In this document: positions 34,072 through 46,000 of the stretch, in pieces
Layout: each line of letters starts with the position of its first letter
How positions within the stretch are numbered: position 1 is the stretch's first letter
Source of the DNA: Gyrodactylus bullatarudis
Taxonomy: Eukaryota; Platyhelminthes; Monogenea; Gyrodactylidea; Gyrodactylidae
Length of the DNA stretch: 64,000 nt
Assembly (NCBI GenBank): GCA_012064415.1
Contig: SSNU01000104.1
Span: 1 to 64,000 of the forward strand
Reading direction: 5' to 3'
The notes under the pieces: generated by a model
The model's input: the letters and a program-made list of their open reading frames with translations, nothing else
Database searches by the model: none
What the model was told of the DNA's origin: nothing
Program-made: the position numbers and the translations under genes

Positions 34072-37000
34072 TCAACTAAGGTCTAGCCAACCTTTTTTAG
34101 AATACATTAAAATCTCAGTCATAATCTGGTTCATCCTAGCCACTTCCTCCACCTCCTTGAGCATTTCCATATTTGGCATGATTTTACTAGTTGGTTGTTT
34201 TATTGAATCATGGGTTGTGTTGACTTGGAAGTGGTCGTCATTTGATCTTTGCATCAAGTTAAGTGCCCAAACTTTAGCAATGTTGTTTATGTTCATTTTA
34301 TTCTGGCCGGAACATTCGTCAACTCTCTTGAAATGATCAATTAGGTATATCAAAATCTTTTTATTACAACTTGACAAGTTTTTCAAAGCAGAAGAATATC
34401 TTCCTGCTCTTTCCTGATCTTGAATGTCTAAAATAAAAGAGTAGCAATAATTTAAAGAACATAAAAAATAAACTTTTGATCCATCTACTTTCAAGTATTT
34501 TTCAGTTTTGAACATTAAATTAATCAATAATCACTTTTTTCCACAGCGGCAAGTGCCTGGTATGTCTCATAGTCAATAAGTGGATCTGGAGATTCTCTGA
34601 ATAACTGTTTGACTAAATTTGCTACAGCGTGAATTTCACAGTCTGAAATCAGTTTTATCCCTGTTTTGAAATCTAAACAAAAACCACAAACAAATTTTTG
34701 AATGAACCACTAATCGATTTAAAAAAAGTACTCGTATCAATTTCTCTTCGCATATTCTGTACAATATCCATGGTTCCAGCAATCCTATAGATTCCCTCCT
34801 CGTACAAGCCTCTTCTCTCTATCTCCTCAATCAGGGTTGTTATGATTATTGGAATTTCTGGTATGGGATAATCATCATCTTTCAGGACAGACTTTTCCCC
34901 TCCCGACAAGGCATTGTTAGCGATAATTCTCTGACGTTTCTTTTCTGTTTCAATGATATCTTTTCTGAAATAGACAAAGGTGGTAGCATTAAATTCACTA
35001 CATGAAACTGGAAAAAACCCGATTATTCTATGAAAGCTTTTTCCTTGAAAACTTGATCGGTTCCTTCATTCATCCATAGCCAATGGCTATTAGCCATGCA
35101 AGGATGCGGTAAAGAGTATTTGAATTTGGAAGTCAAATATGATAATACTTTAATCCAATCTCTAGTATATATAAACCAATATTTTAATTAACTGTCACTA
35201 AAACGTAGATCAAAGGTCATACAGATTCATTTAGTTGAATAAAATTGTCAAACGAGATGGTAATGGATCAGGTAAAAGAAATTGTGAAAATCCCACTATA
35301 CAAGACATTCAAGGTAGAAAAAAATCTTTTTAGACAACAGAAGATACATTATTTGAAGGACTTTAATCAAATTTTCATGCACTTTTAACATCTACAAAAT
35401 CTAAAGATCAATATCTTCATAATAGCACAGAGCATTGGTTTTTTAAATACTGTATTTATATTTTAATAAAAATCAAGAATTTTGACCTATTTGATAGAGT
35501 CTACAATTTAAAGAATACAATTAAAGATTATTGCAAGTTTTATTCAAATAGAGAAATGCATATAGACTAACTTTCCTCTGCAAAGTTTAGAGCAGTGCTC
35601 AGCAATATTAAATCCTAAAGGACAAAACATAGAATTTAAAAACTAAAATCTACGTCATTGAATAATTTTCTAGCTTTGAATCTCATTCTTCAAAACTCAG
35701 TTATTATTTTCGAACTTTCTCAATAATTTTCTATTCTATTAAAACATATTAAACATACTTGAAGTTTTGATAATTTATTTTAAAATACACATCAAGATAA
35801 GGTCTAAAAGAGCCATGAAAAATATTCCGTTTACTACAAGTTTAAATATAAATTTTTCTCATTGATCCGACCTACTTCACCCCTAAAGTCCGACTGGGTT
35901 ATTTCTATCATGCATCATTTATCAATTCATATATACCTTCAAATTTACCCAATTTTTGAATAATTGTCCTAAGATAACTGTAGATTCGTAATCAGCGTAT
36001 TCAAATATTTGTATTAGCCAAAGGCTTGAATGCAAGTCATGGGAAAAAATTCTCTGGCACTTTAAAGGTGACAACTTAAATACAACTTAATTATTCTGAT
36101 GGAACTCTTGTGATCGAACCAAGAAGTATCCATAGGTATAGATTCTATTAATAAGTTATTGACTGTAGTCTGGATTGACTAAGGAACTCAAAAAATTATT
36201 GAATACAAAGAGTTAAAATAAACCTTAAAGAACGACTCATATTTGAACCTTGACAATCTCTTTGAATAACACGGGTAGTGATTTGAAAAATATTTTATAA
36301 GATCTTGATCTTTATAATATTTCTGGAATCAAATTTAAAGTTAATTTCAGATCTGCTTTCAGAATTTTGCTAGCGTTAATATTTTGGCCGCTATGGCCAA
36401 AAAAACAAAAAATGCTAATTTTGAGTAGCTGAATGAACTTAACTGATATTTTTGGTACAAAAATATAAGAATCTGAAACTGATTTTATCCTCAGTAGAAT
36501 GAGCGTAAAATTTCGTGTTAATTAATGGGTAATACGCGGATTCAGCGCTTTCGCAAAGGTTTTTAAAATCCGCCTAAAGTTTGAAAAAATTGAAAAATCC
36601 TTTAAAAAATGCATATTTTTCGAGTATTTTTCTTCTTATTTGACGCGTGGAATCCACACAGTGGATTTAACAAAATTTGATTTCATCAGAATTTGGTATT
36701 CTGACGTAATTATAATAAACCTAACTGACATGAAGATGAGAATTTACTTTTCTTTTTAAAAACTCAATATATTTCTCCGGAAAGTCAGGAAAAATTTATT
36801 TTTCGAATTCCATGAGTCAATAAGTTGTGGAATTTGAAAAAATTTCTGAAAATATTCAATCTGACCAAAATTAAGCCGCTATTTTGATTTTCAAAATTGC
36901 ACTTTTTCAACCTTCGAACACAAAATTTCTATTGATTTCAAAGATTTGAAGCAGTTAAATGCAGATATTCGAGATCAGCATTAGAAGAAGAATTCGAATT

Positions 37001-40000
37001 CGGCTGCAGAAATTCACAGAAATTTGTCATTATTGTGGGAAATCGAAAAATTTGAATTTATCGATTATCACAAAGAGAAAAGATTCAAAATTTAAAAGAT
37101 TAATTTTTTCCTGACATCTCGGAGAAAGATATTGAGTTTTTTGTAAAAAAATTAAATTCTCATCTTTATGCCCACTAGCTTAGAATGGTATTAACACATA
37201 TATACATCACGGGAGGGCATCCAATGATGATAAATATCAAATAGATTTTACCAAAATATAAAACAGACATTTAGGAGGAACTTCAAGAGTTGAATAAAAA
37301 ATGTAAACATACTCAAGAAGGGCAGTAAACTTTTTGGCGAAAATATTCTGCTTGATAATGGAAGCTTTACGTTTGAATACTTGACTGTGTTGCAAAAGAT
37401 TTAAGGATATATTGAAGATAATCTGTAAATAGAGAGAGAGAGAGGGAGTATCATATGAGAATATTTCACATCAACCACAATGTAGTAGACTCACTCGAGT
37501 ACTCTCATAATCCATAGTAACAGTTGAATGATTTATATTCTCATAATTTGTCAGGTAATCATGGGCCAACTGTGTGAGAAACATTATCAAACATTATTCA
37601 ATTTACATTCAATTTGTATTCTCTGAGGTCTTTAAAATCCAAAGCTAGAATTGACATGAAGATGAGAATTTACCAGAAAAACTAAATACTTTTTCCACTT
37701 AGCTAGTAACAAAAATGTTTTTTGGATCTCATAATGAAATGAGATAACAGGTTGTTGATAGGAAAAAAAAATTTGGCCATTTTTGGAAGATGCACCAATC
37801 TCCCACTTTTTCAATCTTTGGGATTAAATATTTTTAAGAATCGATTCGAAGATTTACAACAACTACATGCAGATTGGTAAAAATTTTCAATCAATATCAG
37901 ACAAGAGTTCGGATTTCCTCAGAAATTCATCATTATTGTGGGAATTCGAACAATTTGAATTTTTTGATTATCACGAAGGAAAATGATCCGAAATGTGTTA
38001 AATCTTCGAAATCGATTAAGAATTTTAAGCTTACTGATTTTTTTTCGTATTGTAAGAATTAGACTAGTTTTGGCCAAATTAATTTTTTTTTATTTCAGCA
38101 TTTTAAAATTTTTTCCTAACTATCTGGAAAAAAATTAAAGTTTTTGTAAAAATAGTGAATTCTTATCTTCATGTCAATTCTAGCTTTAGAACTTCTAGAC
38201 TTGAATAGGGCAATAACACGATTAAAATTTATTGTGATTCAATGGTATTCTATTATAACTTTTCAAATAAATCTTTTTAACATGCTTTCTTCGTCATGAA
38301 TGTGCGTAAGAATTTGACCGAAGAATAAAAACTTTAAAAAGCCCTTTAGTATAAAATTAAACAACAGCTATAAAGTGAATTCTTTCTAGCTCTTTAAATT
38401 TTATTTATTGTTTTTTATTCATATAAAAGCAATAAACTAAAGCTAATTAATATGAGAATGGGAATTTACGATTTTACAAAATTCTTGAGTTGATTTTTAG
38501 GATCACGATTAGACAAAGAAATCGAAAATGCTGCATCAAATTTTGAGATTTACTCCATCATAGTGTAAAAATTGAAATGTGATTTTTTGATCAATTTCCC
38601 TACTTGAAAATCGATGAAATTTGATGATCAAAATCCCTGAAATATAACGATTTTATCAAAATTTTTATGGTTTTCTTGTCTTATTTTGTTCCTAAAAATC
38701 AACTTTTGATCATTCAGTTTTGAAGTTTAAAAATAAGTTTTTAAAAATTTTATACTCTTTTCTGTCAAAACAGGCCTCATGATCTCGATTCCAAAAAATC
38801 TTTCTTAACGAGAAAAATTGAGAATTTTGTTAAATTCCTAAAACTCCCATCTTCATATTAACTGGGCATATATCAAATACAAAATATAAAAAACTTACAA
38901 CTAATTCAAGTTGTGCTATCTGAATATCTCTCTTGAATAGGTTGAAGCAAATCATCTGAGACTGATCCATGTCCAACTCAAAAGTCTGAAATAATTTTAA
39001 AAATGGTTCATGTTCAATGATCGTTGATGAAACTGAAAATTCTTTTCAAGGTGGGCATTTTTAAGATTTGATTACTAAGGGTTGTTTTTTTCTATCTTGA
39101 AAAATCTGACTAAACAAGAAATTATTATTCGATAAAGCCTGCTTTTCGAATTTATAAATTAGTGTTTTATAGAGAAACAGATTCATTCTACAACTTTAGA
39201 TGAATCAATCATGAAAAGATTGGTCACTGAATTTACTAATTGATTTGGTGCAGCAAATTATATAAACAATCACATTTATGTATAAAGTATTAAGTTGTTT
39301 AAATAGATAGAAAACTGGTGCAATATATAATTTGTATTTAACCTCATCTTCACGTGTTCACTTTCCTTAACTAAAACATGGCGACATGGAGCTCAGATAA
39401 GACCCTGATTATTCCTGATTCGTTGAGGGACTTTGATCATTTTATGTGGACAGTTGCCCGGATGTTCAAAGTGGCTAAAGTTACCAAAGATGAGGTCAAA
39501 ATTGACAAATTCTGTTCGCTGTTAGATGTACCATCGGCTCACAAGGTCAGGGCTTTATACCCTGGTGAGAATGATTTGGATGATGTATCATGGCCAGACT
39601 TTGTGGCAGCTTTGAGAACGTATATTTGTCCAGTTCCTTTTATATGGTCGGCGAGAACAGCCTTTTTTGACATCAAACAAGATGGACGACCGTTTAAAAA
39701 GTACACAGAGGTCTTTATGGAGGCGGCTGCAGTGGCAAAGGTTTCGGATGAACAAATCATAACCCAAATAATGAGGGGTTTGGATAATCACAAAATCGTG
39801 TCCAGAGTCACTGAATTGGATGAGGCGGTGTCGCTTGAAGTGGTCATAAAGAAGATAAAGGCCTTGGAGAAAAAAATTGATAATGAAGTGGCACAAGCGA
39901 TCAGACTTAAACCCAATGAGCAGCCCGAAGTCAATGCCATGATGGCTAGCACGAGATACTCGAGGAAGAATCCCTTCTGTTTGACTTGCAAGAAGAAGGA

Positions 40001-43000
40001 ATATCACCCAGAATCCATCAAAAAGTATGCGACATGTCGAAAGTGTAAGAAGAAAGGCCATTATGCAAGTGATTGTAAGAACCCGCAAGTCAATGAAGTA
40101 AACGAAGTGGTAGCAGAAAAAAATTTGTCTGACATCTCAATAAAGCATAGTGCCCTTTATTCATGTGTTTGTTCTCTGAAGTATGTAGAAATTGAAATCA
40201 ACACGGCAAATAAGATCAACATGCAGTTATTGGTAGATAGTGGCAGTTCAGTTAGTTTAATTCCCAGATGGTTTGCTGAGACTCATAAATTTGAATGTGA
40301 AGCCTTGTCAGCGTCGGTTAGTGGAGTTGATGGAAGTAAGGTCAAAGTGTCTGGTATCGTCAGAAACCTAAGCATAAGCTACGATGGGGCCAGTTGTGTG
40401 TGTTCTTTCCTGGTAATAGAGCTGGAGAAATTTATTTTGAATCGGCAAACGTGTGAGGTGTTGGGCATTTCATTATCTCTGATGCAGTCAAATCATGTAC
40501 GTATTAATGGTGACTCTTTCAGCGCTATCCTCAGATTAGCACGTGAGATTGATAAACGGAGCTTAATATTTCATCATAAGAATGTACCTGTCTCACTCAT
40601 GCCAAAAGTTGAATCGACTCTTAAAGAATGGCTGAAGGCCGGTATCATTGAACCAGTAGATAATCCTATCATGTCTGCACCTCTATCAATCGCACATAAA
40701 AAACGGTGAGATTAGGCTCACAAGTGGATATCACAGGACAGCTAATTTGTTCATTGATCCTGGCTGTTATCCCATCCCACGCATCGAGGAACTTCTCTCA
40801 AAGGTTTCTAATTGTAAATATTACTCGGTGATTGATCTTTCAGATGCATACCATCAAATTGAATTGGAAGAGAAGTCGAGGTACTTGACGTGCATATCAA
40901 CGCACTTGCGTTACTTCCAATTCACCAAGTTACAATTCGGATTATCAGCAGCCCCAAGGATATTCAAGGATATTCATGACGAAAGCATTGGCTGGAATAC
41001 CTCTGATCGCGGTGTTTCAGGATGATATTATAATTGGTGGATGAACGGTGGCAGAGCATGATGAAGTCTATGACATGGTTTGCAGCAGGCTGAAAACCCA
41101 TGGCTTCAAAATCAATTTGATGAAGCTTCAGAAACGTAGTGAGAAAATTCAATTTATGGGATTCATCATTGAGAATGGGAAAGTCCTACCTGATTTAACC
41201 AAAATTAGATCGTTAGGTGCACCCACCAATAAGACCCAATTGCGGAGCCTATTAGGTTTGCTACAGTATTATGGTATGATGTGCCAGAGTTATTCGTCGG
41301 TACTGAGCAAGGTATTTGCTTTACTACAAAAGAATGTGGAATGGCATTGGTTTCAGGAGTATTCGAATGCCCTTGAGACAGTGTTGACTGGAATTGCCAA
41401 AGCAAGTGTTATGATATTTGATCCGAACAAAATGGTGTACTTAAGCACAGATGCGTCAGTTGAGGGCCTGGGTGCAGTTATTTCTTATGATCCCGAAATG
41501 AAACAGGTCATCCATTACTCGAGTAGACTACTCAAACCAGCCAAAAAAATGTACTCCAATTTGGAGCGGGAAGCGTTAGCTGTAGTGTGCGGTGTCCGGA
41601 AGTTCTACAGGTACCTGATTGGCAAAAAGTTTGTCATTCAGACGGATCACAGTCCACTACAATACATATTCTCTGACCATTCGGAAAACAGACGGGTCTC
41701 CTCGAGGGTTGATGGATGGAGACAATGGTTGTCGTTATTCAATTATGAAATCAAGTATAGAGAAGGTGAAAGAATGTCATTGCCAGATGCCTTGTCAAGA
41801 GTAGGTATAAAGGATGAGGATGTTGACATGGATGATGAATTCATGGTAGTGCCACAAGTCAACTTAGTGTATCCGGATGGCTCTCATGAAACGCTCCTGA
41901 AGGCTATCAAAGAAACGGACCATCAGTTATATTGTATGTTAATTAAAGTAATCCAACGCAAGTGGAGTGGTAATACTAAGTCAGTGAGAGTTCAGTCAGT
42001 TCAAGGAGGATCTATACGTAGAGGAAGGTGTAGTGTACATTGGTGATAGAGTGGTTGTTCCTAAACCATTGAGAACGGTTATATTAGAAGCTCTGCACAA
42101 TAACCATCCGGCAAGAGATGCTATGTATGGAATGGCCAAGAGGTATTGCTGGTGGCCAGGAATGTATTATGATGTAGACCGTTGGGTGAATGGTTGCCTT
42201 ACGTGTCAGAGAAGTCGCAGAAGACGCCTCAATACTAACTTGGGAGTGTGGACGGAAACAGAGGCCTGCATGGTCAGAGTGCATGTGGAATGTGGCTCAT
42301 ATTGATACTAGTGTTGGTTGATTCCTTCTCCAAGTGGTTTCAAATGAAAATTTTACCGTCCTTGTCAGCTGAACACACCATTGATGCGCTTCATGAAGTC
42401 TTCCAATCGATTGGGTATCCAAGAGTGTTGGTATCGGATAATGGGACTAATTTTGTGGCTTCTCAAATGAAGGAGTACGCCGAGGCCAAGAACATTTCAC
42501 TTGTACAAACTCCTCCGGGTCATCACCAATCGAATGGCATTGCAGAATCACTCATCAGAGATCTACGAATGTTTTTGGCAAAGACGGTGATAACGAACAT
42601 CAGGAAAGTAATCAATGAATTTGTTGCCCACAGAAACTCCACGCCCAATTCAAAAGGCCTTACCCCCAATGATATCATATTCTCTTTTCGACCGAATTCT
42701 GAAATGGACTTGGCGCTTATGGATAGCAAGTTGCAACAGGCACTGGTGTATATCGAAGGAAAAGGCTGGTCCGAGCCAACTGAGGTTACTAAAAGTTTAC
42801 CCCACACTTGGAGAGATATGAAAGGAAGGCTGGTCCATGATGCGGATATACTACCTGTGAGGGGTAAAGCTGCAATACCCTCTCTCATCATCGCTGAAGC
42901 AAGCTCGAAAACCCCGAAACCGGTGAGGGATAGGAAGCCTACTAGCAGGTTGATTGAAACTTGTCTGTTAACTTTGGTGCAGCAAATTATATAAACAATC

Positions 43001-46000
43001 ACATTTATGTATAAAGTATTAAGTTTTTTAAATAGATAGAAAACTGGTGCAATATATAATTTTTATTTAACCTCATCTTCACGTGTTCACTTTCCTCAAC
43101 TAAAACACTAATAATATACTATGCAGCTATCTATTTATGAGACCAACTTTATGATAACATGTCTTATATTCTGTTTGATGGAATTAGACAGGAATAAATT
43201 TCTGCTTTTGTAAGGTTGTAGTAAATTTATCATTTAATTTGTATCGATTAGATAATGATATCATAAATAAAGGTAAATTTACCTGATTCCAGGTTATCTT
43301 TCCATCGACTGGTGTCATCACTTTGGTTCGGGCCACTGTTTCAATCTGATCATAAGAGTCTAACTCGATTGACAAGTGATAGTCTAAAATTGAAATGGTT
43401 GAAATCATCAAAAGTGTTTAATCAAGCAAAGAATATAGAAGTCTTTTAAATCCTAAAAGAAATAATTTTGTGGGAAATATTGCCGAACTTCTTCAAATAT
43501 ATTAGATTCTGATTTTAAGAAAATTTTTGTGATATGGTGGGGATGGCCTGATGTATCTAGGGCATCTTTCTTCTCTTTAGGTAATGATGTAACGTTGATT
43601 GTCCTTTGGATAATTTTCTCTTTCTACCCCGATTCGTAATAGCAGGTTTATGTTGCTGACCGGAGTCTTTTGTGCTAATTACAGGTTGAGAGATAATTCG
43701 ATTATAATGGGAGGTTAAAACGTAAAAAACGGAAAAACTCTGTCTAAAAACAGATTTCAAAAATTCGATTTTTACACCTCTTCTAAATTAGATAACCAAA
43801 AACCAATAGCAGATTCGGAAAGCTCACAAAATTTTGATCCTGATAGCCTTTTAAAATTTTTAAAAATCTCTTCGGAAAGTCTATTTGTTCTCTAAAACAT
43901 GGTGAAAATTCAACAAAAAAAACCAAAAATTCGAACATTACCTTTATTTGGCGTTAATTTCCGAAAGCCGATAAAACTCCACCCCTACAAAAGTCATATC
44001 AATCGACGCAGAATTTAATTTCTCATCTGATTGCGAAAATTAATTATAAAAATTTGGGAAATTTGGAATTTTGGGAAATATCGTTTTTTCCCGATTATCT
44101 CAGAAATTATAGTGAATTTTACAGATCTGAGCACAGATTCGGGATCAGCGCAAAATTTTACACCAGAATCAATTTTATTTTACTTTTTACCGCAATTTTG
44201 AGTTTTTTATGACCCCCTGTGTTATCAACTTCCGTTGACTTTTCTAGATTTTCACATTCTCTCTCGACTGTAGTTGTAACGGGGACTGATTTGTTGAGTT
44301 GATTACTTTGAGACGTATATAAACTACTTGCTCTTCTGTTTCATTGATTGCAATCTTGTCAGCTGTCTGGGCCTCAGGATTCTGGGTGGATCCTCGAGAA
44401 TCTTAGCAACCTTTTGCAACTTTTTACATTGTGTGAACCTTTTCTTGCCAGTGATGCCCAGTTTAGTTGCCAAAGATCAGGCTTCAAATCTCTAATGTAG
44501 TGTGACTCAGCCTTGCAAAGGACCTCTTCCTTGGTTGAACGTGAATCACTTGGATTGACTTGGTATAATATGCTGAAGTTGTTCACATCAGCAGTGCGAT
44601 TTGTTGAACTGAGTTGCTCCTGGACCGACGAACCTTTGTTTCCCGCACTGAGGTGTTCCTTTATTCTTACCTTGACTGGTCTCACTGTCTGCCCAACGTA
44701 GGAAGAACCACAATTACATTTAAACAAGTATATAACCCCTTTTCTTTCAAGCCAAGGGATTGAAACCTTGTTTAAATCGGGAATCAATTTCGTTGTTCTA
44801 AGGAAGTTTATGACCAGGAAATGCTCGTTTGGTTATTTCAAATAACTTGTTATTGAGTATTTGATGTGCAGCATCTCCTTAAAACGGCAACAGCAAATAT
44901 GTATAATGCCTGCGCTATCAGGCATTGTATAAATTTGGACCAAATAGATCTTCAGGAAGTTGTTCGTCATATATTAACTATGACGTTGTTCGCTCGCTAG
45001 CATGAAGACAACATAATCAGATAGTAAGCAACCAACGTTTTGGTCAATTGTAAAAATTGATTACTCAAAAATTAAACTCAGGGCACTATATGAAATACCT
45101 ATAGATAATTTTTATTCAAGTTTTATCAGTGTTATAAAAAGGTAACAAAGTTCTTTCGACATTTACTTATAAGTTACTAGTAGTAGTTTATCTAAAAGTC
45201 AGCTTTACCCTGATACCTTTTGACATTTACTTTAGTTTTAAATTTTTTATTACTCTACCCTTATTACTAAGCTTAATTGACATGAAGATGAGAATTTACT
45301 ATTTTTACAAAATACTCTATATTTTTCTCCGGATTCACAGGAAAAAATCGTTTTCTGAATTCTAAAATAGAATCAGCAAACAAGTTGTGGATATTTTAGT
45401 AGTAACGAATTTCCCGGGATTCTGGAGACTGCCAGGTATTCTTAACCAAACCGAGTAACAAGTTTAACCCTTGCACAAAATCTGGGGTCTGAGAGACCAC
45501 AAATGAACTTCCACTAAAGATAACTTATATAAAAATTAATTTTTAAGGCTGGTCTTCTAGGACATCCCTAAACAACTAATAAAAAGGCTTATTCATAGTT
45601 TATCTTAGGTTTCTTTTTTTCCCTAGTTGACTAGGATATTATGAAATCATTTGTTACTTATAAGACATATGGGGTCTCCTAGACCCCAAGTTGGTAAGTC
45701 TGCTTATATAAGGCTTGTATAACTTATTGGAATATAAAAACAATTTTCTATCTAAAAATTCATTCTGTTTTTCATGGTTAACACAAATAGATGTATTCCT
45801 CTTTGACTGACTTTCAGATTTTTTTGTTACTCAAAGCAAGATTTACTGAATTTTCAAATTTGAGACTTGAAGATTTATAACGGTAATACCTACAAAAATT
45901 TCGTTCAAATTCGTAAATCGAAACATTAAGAATTGATCATAGAAGTTCTGTAAACGACCCAAAATTACTAGAATGGCAAATTTCTTTGAACTTTTATGGC

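Larger units (their letters stand above)
39241..43107 (+). mobile_element. Ty3/gypsy LTR retrotransposon with 5-bp TSD
   Basis: 3.87 kb element in a BCR/ABR intron, in the orientation opposite to the gene. Near-identical direct repeats of about 138 bp bound it (39241-39378 and about 42970-43107), with CTAAT flanking both sides (39236-39240 and 43108-43112) as target duplication. The LTR starts TGATTTGGTGCAGC and ends ACTAAAACA. The base composition is less AT-rich than the host intron. Domain order gag, protease, RT, RNase H, integrase is that of Ty3/gypsy. Confidence 0.93.

Noticed and set aside
39539..40088. Long antisense frames opposite the gypsy gag
   Set aside because: They mirror the codon pattern of the real gag-pol frame, which has a zinc knuckle and protease motif; no motif is seen in the antisense frames.
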